NCBI GenBank assembly: GCA_017475035.1
Contig: JAFVGK010000087.1
Coordinates: 30,630 to 94,629 of the forward strand
Origin: Blautia sp.
Lineage (GTDB): Bacteria; Bacillota; Clostridia; Lachnospirales; Lachnospiraceae
DNA length: 64,000 nt
Direction of reading: 5' to 3'
Position 1 is the first letter of the stretch; the number at the start of each line of letters is the position of its first letter. Made by a program: the position numbers and the translations under genes. Below are positions 44,265 through 51,727 of this stretch, one piece after another. The notes under the pieces were generated by a model. That model was not told the DNA's origin. It saw only the letters and a list, made by a program, of their open reading frames with translations, and did no database searches.

Positions 44265-44774
44265 TTATGTATTTGCCGAAGAACATGGTATCTTCTCAAA
44301 CAGTTCCCTGACCGCATACCAACCCGGCTCCTGTCTGGGATTTGTGGCGTAGAGATCTCTGACATAATGGATTCCGTTTTCTTTCAGTCTTGCCAGCGCA
44401 TAATCCGACAGATGAAACACTTCTATTTCCGTATCCCACCATTTTCTTGCCGGTTTTATGATAATCTTTCTCTCCGGCTGTGTCGTTCCGGCAGTGCCTC
44501 CGCTTTTTTCGAATTCTTCTTTAAAACACTGAACACATTCCAATATTTCCTTTTCGCTCCGGCTTCCAAGATTTCTGATTTTCCGAAGGCCGTTTTCATC
44601 CTGTGCAATCAATGCCAGGATATCGCCGACGGTATCGCACCCGGCTCTCTTCAGGCAGTTGTAGGAACGCACGGAAAGATTCAGATCCGATATGGATACA
44701 TTCATAAGTTCATGCCCCGCTCCCCTTGTTTCCTGTTCCTTCTTCCAGATGTTCATATTCCTGATGTCGTACAT
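44265..44774 (-). CDS. RNA polymerase alpha C-terminal-domain-like helix-hairpin-helix protein
   Basis: A 169-residue protein. Residues ~25-95 match the alpha-CTD of RNA polymerase: ISDLNLSVRSYNCLKRAGCD, TVGDILALIAQDENGLRKIRNLGSRSEKEI. A second, weaker helix-hairpin-helix is at ~125-150 (HLSDYALARLKENGIHYVRD). No polymerase-assembly domain is present. It may bind DNA or contact polymerase as an accessory regulator. The start at 44,774 has GGAGG eight bases upstream and lies inside the end of the Lrp gene (65-base overlap). Confidence 0.75.
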   Translation of the reverse strand: MYDIRNMNIWKKEQETRGAGHELMNVSISDLNLSVRSYNCLKRAGCDTVGDILALIAQDENGLRKIRNLGSRSEKEILECVQCFKEEFEKSGGTAGTTQPERKIIIKPARKWWDTEIEVFHLSDYALARLKENGIHYVRDLYATNPRQEPGWYAVRELFEKIPCSSANT

Positions 44775-45231
44775 ACTCGACGCCTCCATCCACATCCATC
44801 AGAGTAGACAATACCGTATGGCAGCCCAAACGGCGGACTCCGCGCTGACTCCGAAAGATCGTGTTTGCAAAATGTTCCAGACTTCTTGCGTTTGGGGAAA
44901 AACCGACTGCATGAATCCTGCATTCACCGGACACTCCATAGATCTGCCGGATCATCCTGCTTGATGCAAGGCATGCAACCATCTCTTCGTAATACTCCGG
45001 TACACATTCGATATCCAGGAAAAAGCGTGTTCCCTCCGGAACTTTGGTTGGATCGATCAATGTCTGAAATCCTTTAATAATGCCTTTCTCCTGCAATACG
45101 TCCATGCGGGTTTTGACAGAAACCCGTGAGATGCCTGCCCTGTCGCCAATCTCTTTGTACGTGAGCCTGGCGTTGTCCTTAATGATCTCAAGTATTTTGT
45201 TGTCGATCTCATCAATTCCTTCGATCTGCAT
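44710..45231 (-). CDS. Lrp/AsnC family transcriptional regulator
   Basis: A 173-residue regulator. The N-terminal winged helix IDEIDNKILEIIKDNARLTY, then KEIGDRAGISRVSVKTRMD, is the AsnC-type DNA-binding domain. The C-terminal RAM-like domain runs from about residue 65 (GTRFFLDIECVPEYYEEMV). It probably answers amino acids. GGGGAGG precedes the ATG. Its 3' end overlaps the alpha-CTD-like gene, implying joint expression. Confidence 0.85.
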   Translation of the reverse strand: MQIEGIDEIDNKILEIIKDNARLTYKEIGDRAGISRVSVKTRMDVLQEKGIIKGFQTLIDPTKVPEGTRFFLDIECVPEYYEEMVACLASSRMIRQIYGVSGECRIHAVGFSPNARSLEHFANTIFRSQRGVRRLGCHTVLSTLMDVDGGVEYVRHQEYEHLEEGTGNKGSGA

Positions 45232-45470
45232 AGGTTCCTCCCCTTATTAATTTTATGGCGTCGACTCCATGGAAACATTATAAAACAGAACCGGTCTGAA
45301 ATACAATACCTCTGTTTTCATACCGCAATTTATATTTTACTATCTGTTGTTCATATAGAGTAAATCCTTCCTATTGTCCTGAATCATTTACATTTTGATA
45401 TTATTATTCTGATTAATGTTTGTTTTCCTGTTCACCTGGCTTTTCTTCTGTAACTGCCCGGCGGCAGCCA

Positions 45471-45534
45471 TCGGAAAAAGCTCCTCGCCGCCGGCATATT
45501 ACCGCCAGGGAAGAGCTTCTTCGTTAAACACATA
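45471..45534 (+). repeat. Direct repeat F1 flanking the toxin-antitoxin pair
   Basis: GCCGGCATATTACCGCCAGG, AAGAGCTTCTTCGTT and AACACATA recur in the same order at 46,451-46,521. The 460-base gap before the toxin gene otherwise holds no gene. Confidence 0.7.
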
Positions 45535-45695
45535 CTTGTTGACGGATCCAGGACTAAAGGAGCGATCTGCGAGACTTTTTTCTCACAAATCTGTCAAACC
45601 CGAGGTTCAATCACAGTCTCTGGCTAAGAATAATCATAGACTGTTCCCGTTAATTTTTGATTTAAATATGACGATTGTGTCCTTGGAGACCGAAA

Positions 45696-46025
45696 TCAGA
45701 CTGATTTCAGGATTTCATCCTGGTTACGCCGGTTATAAACAACACGGAGAACGACAATCTTAGCTTCTGTTTCATCGATCAGGTAGTAAGCAATATAGTT
45801 CTTTACCAGAACACGCCGGATACCATCTCTTTTCAGATATGGATTATGGACTGGACGACCTGATTTCGGTGTCCTGCATATCTCTTCCAGTTTTTCGTCC
45901 AGTTCATCTGCAAAAGAGGAGGCTGCCTCGGGATTATGCAGTTCATTTGTGATATAGTCAAAAGCTTCTTCGACATCTTCTTCTGCGATTTCTGTCAGAG
46001 CATAGGAAAACCGTTCAGATGTCAT
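45696..46025 (-). CDS. RelE/ParE-family toxin
   Basis: A 109-residue toxin of the RelE/ParE superfamily. YALTEIAEEDVEEAFDYI is the N-terminal helix pattern, then GRPVHNPYLKRDGIRRVLVK and YIAYYLIDETEAKIVVLRVVYNRR, the core strands with the basic residues of the family. Whether it cleaves mRNA (RelE) or poisons gyrase (ParE) cannot be told; the lack of a clear catalytic triad leans to ParE-like. It is preceded, with an 11-base overlap, by its antitoxin gene. Confidence 0.9.
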   Translation of the reverse strand: MTSERFSYALTEIAEEDVEEAFDYITNELHNPEAASSFADELDEKLEEICRTPKSGRPVHNPYLKRDGIRRVLVKNYIAYYLIDETEAKIVVLRVVYNRRNQDEILKSV

Positions 46026-46272
46026 ACTTTTCCCTCAACTTCTTCAGTGATGATTTTCCATCGGTTACGTGCCCCTGTTCATAATCATCAATCCCACGAT
46101 TGATTATGCGGGCTTCCTCCATAGACTGCATTGTCCTTTGGTAATAATCAATATCCATGACCACAAGACGACCATATCCGTTTTTGGTTACAAAAACAGG
46201 TCCGTTTTCTTCAGCACATTTCCGTTCTATCTCAACTGTATTCTTTAAATCTCTCATGGGAACAATCAGCAT
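46015..46272 (-). CDS. Phd/YefM-family antitoxin
   Basis: An 85-residue antitoxin. MRDLKNTVEIERKCAEENGP begins the Phd/YefM DNA-binding fold, VFVTKNGYGRLVVMDIDYY is the central strand pair, and the charged C-terminal tail (GKSSLKKLREKYDI) would wrap the toxin. The ATG at 46,272 has GGAGG eight bases upstream inside leader C4; a GTG two codons earlier is less likely. It represses its own promoter in related systems. Confidence 0.88.
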   Translation of the reverse strand: MLIVPMRDLKNTVEIERKCAEENGPVFVTKNGYGRLVVMDIDYYQRTMQSMEEARIINRGIDDYEQGHVTDGKSSLKKLREKYDI

Positions 46273-46278
46273 AATCAC

Positions 46279-46380
46279 ATCCTCCCAAAACGAAGTTCTG
46301 TATGTCGATTCAATGTCTTCGGATGAAAATTCAGTCGCTTCGGCAGTTGGGCTGCCGAAGCGACTAAACCAGCTACCAGT
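46279..46380 (-). promoter_or_regulatory. Leader repeat family C, copy C4
   Basis: On the minus strand AGTCGCTTCGGCAG pairs with CTGCCGAAGCGACT, then CATCCGAAGACATTG, AGAACTTCGTTTTGGGAGG. It supplies the ribosome site of the antitoxin gene and is arranged exactly like C1. Confidence 0.7.
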
Positions 46381-46450
46381 CGTGGCTAAATTATATATCA
46401 GATTCAGTACTTTTTCAAGACACAGGAAACACTATTTTCGGTTTTACTAA

Positions 46451-46521
46451 TCGGAAGAGCTCTTATGACACCGCCGGCATATTATCGGCAGGAAAGAGTT
46501 TTTTTCGTTTTAACACATATT
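46451..46521 (+). repeat. Direct repeat F2 flanking the toxin-antitoxin pair
   Basis: It matches F1 in order and spacing: TCGGAAGAGCTC, GCCGGCATATTATCGGCAGG, TTTCGTT, AACACATA. Together F1 and F2 bracket about 0.9 kb with the toxin-antitoxin genes. Confidence 0.7.
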
Positions 46522-46564
46522 CGTCAGAGCATACTGTTTTCAAGTCGTTCTTCACCAATCCATG

Positions 46565-47539
46565 TCAGACAGCTTTCCATCTCCCATCCGGAACCTGCTC
46601 CCAGTCATGTGCTTTCATGCGCATATATTCCTCCTCGCTGATCTGCAGAATTGTCCCGTGTTTGAATCCGTATGGAAAACAAAACTCTGCGTCGCTTCGG
46701 ACAAACTCTCCGCTTTTCAGGCTCGGCGCAAGGAAGGGGACATATCCCTGTCCTGCTCCGGCAACGCCATAATAGTCGAGGAACAGGCACCAACGCCCGT
46801 CCTCCAGACGGACAGCGGTCGGCGCTTCATACTTTCCCTCTTCGATCTGAAGCATGGACTCATCAAACCGGTGAATCCGGTGAAACGGTCCATGGACATG
46901 CTCTGCTTCCAAAAGCATAATCCGCCTAGGGTTCTCTTCCCCCTTTATGAACAGATAATATCTTCCGTCTTCCTCATACATGGCCGAGTCAATGATCGGT
47001 CCTTCCTCCATCTCATACAGAAGCTCCGGCGCGGAAAAATGCCTGAAATCCTTTGTCCTGCTGCAGTATATTCCCATATGAGGCTTACCGCAATAAGGCG
47101 AAGACCAATGAAGCACATACTCATCCGTCTCCCTGTCATAGATTACATCAGGAGCCCAGACGCACCCGAATCTTTCATCCGCTATCTGAATCAGTTCCTC
47201 TTCCCCCCAGTTAACCAGGTCTTCAGACTGCCAGTGTGCCAGAGCTTTGCTTCCATGTTCACGGATATTGTCCCAACTATGATTATATTTCCCGCGCATA
47301 CCATAGGAAAGGGAAAGATCCGTCGCAAAGATGTGACAGATTCCCGTTTTCGGATCACGAAAGATTGTCATGTCCCGTACACCAAAGTCCCCATAATAAG
47401 CCCATAGAATCGGTCTTCCGTCATTCAGCGCTTCCCAGTGAAATCCGTCCCGGCTTACTGCAAAATAAACCTGCTCTCCTTCCGGAGATGTCGTTTCGCG
47501 GAAATGTACAAACAAGTAATTCTTATGAATGGAATCCAT
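46565..47539 (-). CDS. Cytoplasmic GH43-like beta-propeller glycosidase
   Basis: A 324-residue protein with a five-bladed propeller pattern of the GH43/GH32-like clan. FVHFRETTSPEGEQVYFAVS opens it; FGVRDMTIFRDPKTG (acidic base site), CVWAPDVIYDRETDEYVLHW and YEAPTAVRLEDGRWCLFLD follow. There is no signal peptide, so it acts on oligosaccharides inside the cell. The general-acid position suggests arabinosidase-type activity but is not decisive. It is alone, with a family B repeat (B3) upstream. Confidence 0.75.
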   Translation of the reverse strand: MDSIHKNYLFVHFRETTSPEGEQVYFAVSRDGFHWEALNDGRPILWAYYGDFGVRDMTIFRDPKTGICHIFATDLSLSYGMRGKYNHSWDNIREHGSKALAHWQSEDLVNWGEEELIQIADERFGCVWAPDVIYDRETDEYVLHWSSPYCGKPHMGIYCSRTKDFRHFSAPELLYEMEEGPIIDSAMYEEDGRYYLFIKGEENPRRIMLLEAEHVHGPFHRIHRFDESMLQIEEGKYEAPTAVRLEDGRWCLFLDYYGVAGAGQGYVPFLAPSLKSGEFVRSDAEFCFPYGFKHGTILQISEEEYMRMKAHDWEQVPDGRWKAV

Positions 47540-47635
47540 TTATTTCCTCCTTAACAATGATCATTGTGAACCGACATACCGTCCGGATGACGGTTTTGCT
47601 GCCTATCGCGCTTCGTGCCTCTATCATGTTTTTTG

Positions 47636-47738
47636 TATAGTATGCGCACGAACTTACTGCGGAATTATGCCGCTTTCAGCGGCGTAAATTCGGCACAGTA
47701 AACGAATCAAAATGCAAGCGTTTTATTCGTTTACTATA
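47636..47738. repeat. Dispersed palindromic repeat family B, copy B3
   Basis: It runs from TATAGTATGCGCACGAAC to ATTCGTTTACTATA and is close to B2. It ends six bases before the stop codon of a decayed nuclease gene. Confidence 0.75.
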
Positions 47739-47743
47739 TCTAC

Positions 47744-47932
47744 TCAGGCCATTCTGATCAGGCATGTCTCTCCTTCAAAAGCAAAACCATATTTCAGGAT
47801 CCGTTCTTCGGGGATTCCTCTTTGGATCAGGTCCACGGCATATTTCTTATCTTCAATCTGGCGCAGGGCATTTTTCGCTGTATCCTCCAGACTGTATTCC
47901 TCATGCTTTCCTTTAAGAACGAAAAGCCTTCT
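47744..47932 (-). pseudogene. C-terminal remnant of an AAA-ATPase/PD-(D/E)XK nuclease-type protein
   Basis: The minus strand reads LFVLKGKHEEYSLEDTAKNA, LRQIEDKKYAVDLIQRGIPE, then ERILKYGFAFEGETCLIRMA and a stop. This is the characteristic C-terminus of the AAA-ATPase plus PD-(D/E)XK nuclease family common in gut bacteria. The rest of the ~500-residue protein is absent upstream, so this is a remnant without a start codon. Confidence 0.65.
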
Positions 47933-48125
47933 CCGAAATGGGGTGATTGAGTAAATATAACACTATTTCCTGCTGTTTTCTATTCTCGCAATTTTACTTT
48001 TTTAACAGATAACTGATCCGACAGAAGCTCAGTATGAGTTCTTGATTTTCACTCTGTTTTCACTTATAATCCACTTATTTTGAAGGTATGAATAGTAAAA
48101 AGAAAGCACACCCGCTGGAAGGAAG

Positions 48126-49385
48126 ATGACTTTGTATCCACCAATCCATGAAAAACCGCCAGCTGTTTTTTCCTATGAACGGCTGAACATGCTGTGGGAA
48201 CGATACCCGCAGTACCGTGAAATGTCCCCCTTCTCCAATCTTGATGCCCTTCTGGAAGAACACGAATCCTGGAAGAAGGATTTTGACGGACCCGGACTCA
48301 GAGAAGAATATATTTCCAATGATTATGACCGCTTCCTGGTTCAGCTCGCCTGGTCGGATCTGCCTTATCGATACGCTGCCAAAGAATTGATCGAGGCGTC
48401 TGAAAATATTTCCGAAAACCGGTATGTCGCGGCATTTATGGAGCAGTTCGCAGAATACGATACCGAAAGGAAAGCATGTTTTCTGTTTCCGGAAAGCTTT
48501 ATCTCCCAGTTTTTCGTCATCACGGAGGTCTGTAAGAAAGCTGAATCCTTCCATCCGATCCGGAACCTTTTTCCGGATGAAGAGAAGGTTCATTATCTGG
48601 CTGTCTTTGACAAACAGGATATGGATACCGTTCTCCTGATGTACCACCTGCTCTACACGAATGCCTCAGAGGATCTCTACGGCGGATATTCTCTGTATGA
48701 TTATTCCCTGCCATGGTATCAGCTTCACCTGCAGGAAAACGGGATCGTACTCCGATCCCCATACCTTCCGGACCGGATCGCCAGGTTCCAGGGAGCCCTG
48801 CCCTGGCATTTCAATCCATCCAAGACCGTTTATGTCCGCAGAAATATCAGACACATCCTCGAATGCGAATACTTTCCTTCTGAGCTGGATTTCTTCCTGA
48901 ACCTTACCAGGATTATCATGCCTTTTTTTCAGTGGTGGTACACGGATCTTTCGCTGTATGAGGAAAAGGACGGATTCAGGACAGACTGGCGCCTGGAACG
49001 TACAAAAATCCGGACGAAGCTCACCGCGGAAGGAATCATCAAGCCCAAATGGAAACACGAGCTGAGTCTCTTCCATGCCGTCCGGAATCACTATCCCGAT
49101 ACGCTGTATCAGTACCGGCCGGACTGGCTGGGCAGACAAAGCCTGGATCTTTACATCCCGGGGATCCGAACCGCCATAGAGTATCAGGGCATCCAGCACT
49201 ACCTGCCCGTTGGCTTCTTTGGCGGAGAAGAGGCCCTGTCGCAAAGACAGGAGCTGGACAGACAGAAAAAACAGCTCTGTGATGAAAACCAGGTACACCT
49301 CATTGAATGGCCTTATGATCTGGAACCCACAGACAGGAATGTGAGGGAAGTTCTCCAGAATATCAACGCATTAGTGGCATTCTGA
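48126..49385 (+). CDS. Large hypothetical protein with C-terminal VSR/PD-(D/E)XK-like nuclease domain
   Basis: A 419-residue cytoplasmic protein. The N-terminal ~310 residues are not recognised and are rich in aromatic residues (PWYQLHLQENGIVLRS, FFQWWYTDLSLYEEKDG). The C-terminal ~100 residues resemble the restriction-endonuclease fold of VSR-like proteins: QSLDLYIPGIRTAIEYQGIQ, followed by HY, an ExQGxQHY-type active site, and QVHLIEWPYDL at the end. A role in DNA repair or defence is possible, without support from neighbours. The 3' end overlaps the convergent kinase gene by 15 bases. Confidence 0.6.
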   Translation: MTLYPPIHEKPPAVFSYERLNMLWERYPQYREMSPFSNLDALLEEHESWKKDFDGPGLREEYISNDYDRFLVQLAWSDLPYRYAAKELIEASENISENRYVAAFMEQFAEYDTERKACFLFPESFISQFFVITEVCKKAESFHPIRNLFPDEEKVHYLAVFDKQDMDTVLLMYHLLYTNASEDLYGGYSLYDYSLPWYQLHLQENGIVLRSPYLPDRIARFQGALPWHFNPSKTVYVRRNIRHILECEYFPSELDFFLNLTRIIMPFFQWWYTDLSLYEEKDGFRTDWRLERTKIRTKLTAEGIIKPKWKHELSLFHAVRNHYPDTLYQYRPDWLGRQSLDLYIPGIRTAIEYQGIQHYLPVGFFGGEEALSQRQELDRQKKQLCDENQVHLIEWPYDLEPTDRNVREVLQNINALVAF

Positions 49386-50684
49386 CAGATCCAGCATTAT
49401 GCTTGTTATAAAAATATCGTTTTCCACCTTGTTTGTCTGAATACCGTTATATTTTGCAACAATACTGTTAACAATCTGAGTTCCCAGTCCGTGCATATGG
49501 GGATCTTTTTTTGTTGTTTTCTTCGAGATGGCACTTTCTTTCTGCCATTCTTCTATCCGGTTTTTTATGGTAACAGACAGGTAGGCCTTGACCATTTTCA
49601 TCTCTACAATGATCTGTGGATTTCTGATCTGTTCGCTGGCTTCCAGCGCATTGTCCAGCAGATTGGAAAGCAGAGAACAGATCAGGTGATCCGGAACAGG
49701 CAGCGAATGCGGTACCTGAATATGGAACGTGATCGGGATATTTGCCCGTTGGGCCGCCGCATACTTTATGTTGATAACCTCATTCAGAATCTCATTACCC
49801 GTTTCAATCTGATTATCCAGTTCATATACAGATTGGTTAACGCTGTAAAAATATTGTCTCAGATCATCATACCGTTCCTGGCTCAGAAGATGATCCATGA
49901 CAGCGATATGATTTTTCATGTCATGCCGGATCTGATGATACCCGGATACAATATCTGAAAGCTGCGTCATATATCGGTTCTGGTAATCCTGCTGATGGGC
50001 AATCAGTTCCAGACGCGTACGGCGTTGATATTCCCTGCTGCTTTGTGAAATCATATAGAAGATCAACAGTTGGAATATCAGGGAAAGAGAACCTGCAGCA
50101 GCGCTGATGCGCATATTTGTGCCTTTTGCCGAATAGAGCAGCATGGAATTAGCCATACTGACGACAGGGGCAAAAAACAGCACGGTGTAATATGAAACAG
50201 GGTAATCCGTTTCCGGATCGATTTTTGTAAACAGTAAAAAAATTATGATAAGTGCCAGAATACACAGAAAACATGCCTGTAAAGGAAGCTGAGCCAGTTT
50301 TTCAGGAAAAAAGCGTTCAAAGCTTCCGGAGATCAGACTCGCCGGTGATCTTGAAAGAATCAGGAAAGACACCAGATTCAGAGGAAGAACCAGCCGAAGT
50401 CGTATATCACCGTCACAGAACAAAACAGCATATCCGACCATAAAAAGAACGTGGATGGCTAAATAGATCCAGTAGGTTTCGATTAAACGGCCGCTCAGAC
50501 AGAATTCCTGAAAGGCCATGGCGGAAAGATATCCCGTAAGGAACACGGCAGGAGCCAGATGGCGAAGCAGTTCGGGAATCAGGCTGTTAAGACGGCGTTT
50601 TAACATGATCCTTATGGTTAAAACGCACAATATGATTTCTCCGAGAATGCTGGCAAAATTTATCCAGTGATTGATTACTGTCAT
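49371..50684 (-). CDS. GHKL-type sensor histidine kinase (AgrC-like)
   Basis: A 437-residue membrane kinase. Six to seven hydrophobic helices fill residues ~1-215, like AgrC-type peptide sensors. The H-box is QIRHDMKNHIAVMDHLL, and the GHKL ATPase domain follows with LLSNLLDNALEAS and HGLGTQIVNSIVAKYNG. It is transcribed 42 bases after the LytTR regulator. No AgrB/AgrD-type peptide gene is adjacent, so the signal is unknown; the divergent GH3 gene is a candidate target. Confidence 0.88.
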   Translation of the reverse strand: MTVINHWINFASILGEIILCVLTIRIMLKRRLNSLIPELLRHLAPAVFLTGYLSAMAFQEFCLSGRLIETYWIYLAIHVLFMVGYAVLFCDGDIRLRLVLPLNLVSFLILSRSPASLISGSFERFFPEKLAQLPLQACFLCILALIIIFLLFTKIDPETDYPVSYYTVLFFAPVVSMANSMLLYSAKGTNMRISAAAGSLSLIFQLLIFYMISQSSREYQRRTRLELIAHQQDYQNRYMTQLSDIVSGYHQIRHDMKNHIAVMDHLLSQERYDDLRQYFYSVNQSVYELDNQIETGNEILNEVINIKYAAAQRANIPITFHIQVPHSLPVPDHLICSLLSNLLDNALEASEQIRNPQIIVEMKMVKAYLSVTIKNRIEEWQKESAISKKTTKKDPHMHGLGTQIVNSIVAKYNGIQTNKVENDIFITSIMLDLSECH

Positions 50685-50726
50685 TGTGTCACCTTTATCG
50701 TCAGGAAAATAGTCTTTAGCTGTTTT

Positions 50727-51443
50727 CTACATAGTCAGGGCTCGGAATGTCTGGCGGATTGCTTCGGCACGGTAACGGCTGATCGGGATGACTGTTCCGT
50801 CATCCATCACGATCTGAGCAGGCCGTATGGACCGGATATATTTGTAATTGACCAGGTAGCTGCGGTGCACCCGAATGAATCCGGCAGCATTTAGCTGTTC
50901 TTCCAGATCTGTAATCTTATATCGGATCGCCTCACTGGTGGTCCCGTCCTGCAGCGTAATCTCCACATATTTATCCGTGCTTTTGATGTATTGTATCACA
51001 TCGATTCCGTAGCGATAAAGCTTCCCGCCGGAATCCAATGTGAGCATCTGAACCTGGTCTTCCCGCTTCATATCTTTTAAAAGGCTTTCCACGCACTCCT
51101 CAATCCGGGAATGAAATTCGTCTTTTGGTAAAAAACGGAAAGCCCTGTTTTCAAATGTATCAAAAACCAGTTCTCGATGTATGGACAGGTAAATCAGATA
51201 AGCATCGGGGTTCACTTCCCGGATCTTTTTTCCAAGATTCAAACCGTTAACCATAGGCATATCGATATCGAGAAAATAAACATCCCAGGTATAGCCTGTA
51301 TACAGCAAAGACAGCAGTTTTCCGCTGTCTGTGAAGCTATCGGCTGTATAAGATACTCCCCGCTGCTTCAGCAGATCTGCCAGATAATTTTCATAATATT
51401 TTACCGTATTAGGTTCATCGTCGCAAAACACGATTCGCAGCAT
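50727..51443 (-). CDS. LytTR-type response regulator (AgrA-like)
   Basis: A 238-residue regulator. The receiver domain has VFCDDEP, the phospho-Asp in VYFLDIDMPMVNGL and the Lys in FLPKDEF. The C-terminal LytTR DNA-binding domain has KYVEITLQDG, AAGFIRVHRSYLVNYKYI and DDGTVIPISRYRAE. The start at 51,443 has GGAGG five bases upstream. It is the first gene of a pair with the GHKL kinase. Confidence 0.93.
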   Translation of the reverse strand: MLRIVFCDDEPNTVKYYENYLADLLKQRGVSYTADSFTDSGKLLSLLYTGYTWDVYFLDIDMPMVNGLNLGKKIREVNPDAYLIYLSIHRELVFDTFENRAFRFLPKDEFHSRIEECVESLLKDMKREDQVQMLTLDSGGKLYRYGIDVIQYIKSTDKYVEITLQDGTTSEAIRYKITDLEEQLNAAGFIRVHRSYLVNYKYIRSIRPAQIVMDDGTVIPISRYRAEAIRQTFRALTM

Positions 51444-51488
51444 GTATACCTCCAACAAAATCAGCGATGCCGGACAATGTTTTCATTT

Positions 51489-51568
51489 TTTGATTCCGTC
51501 GGCAAAAGCCTGATTCCGGGAATCACACATTATACAGGACCTTTTGCCTCCTTAATCATCATTATATC
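51489..51568. repeat. Dispersed repeat family A, short copy A9
   Basis: TTGATTCCGTCGGCAAAAGC with CTGATTCCGGGAATC, then CCTTTTGCCTCCTTAATCAT. It lies in the divergent promoter region between the two-component system and the GH3 gene. Confidence 0.6.
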
Positions 51569-51727
51569 ATAAAATGCAGGTCTCTGGTTCATGTAATTCA
51601 CGACATGATTATGCCATTTACGTCGTCAGATTGCTGTTTACACCATGGTTGTTGAAGAGAGAAAAAGAGCATGGTATGGTTATCCCATCAGAGAAAACGA
51701 CACGCTTTTTAGATCGGAGGAAACAAA

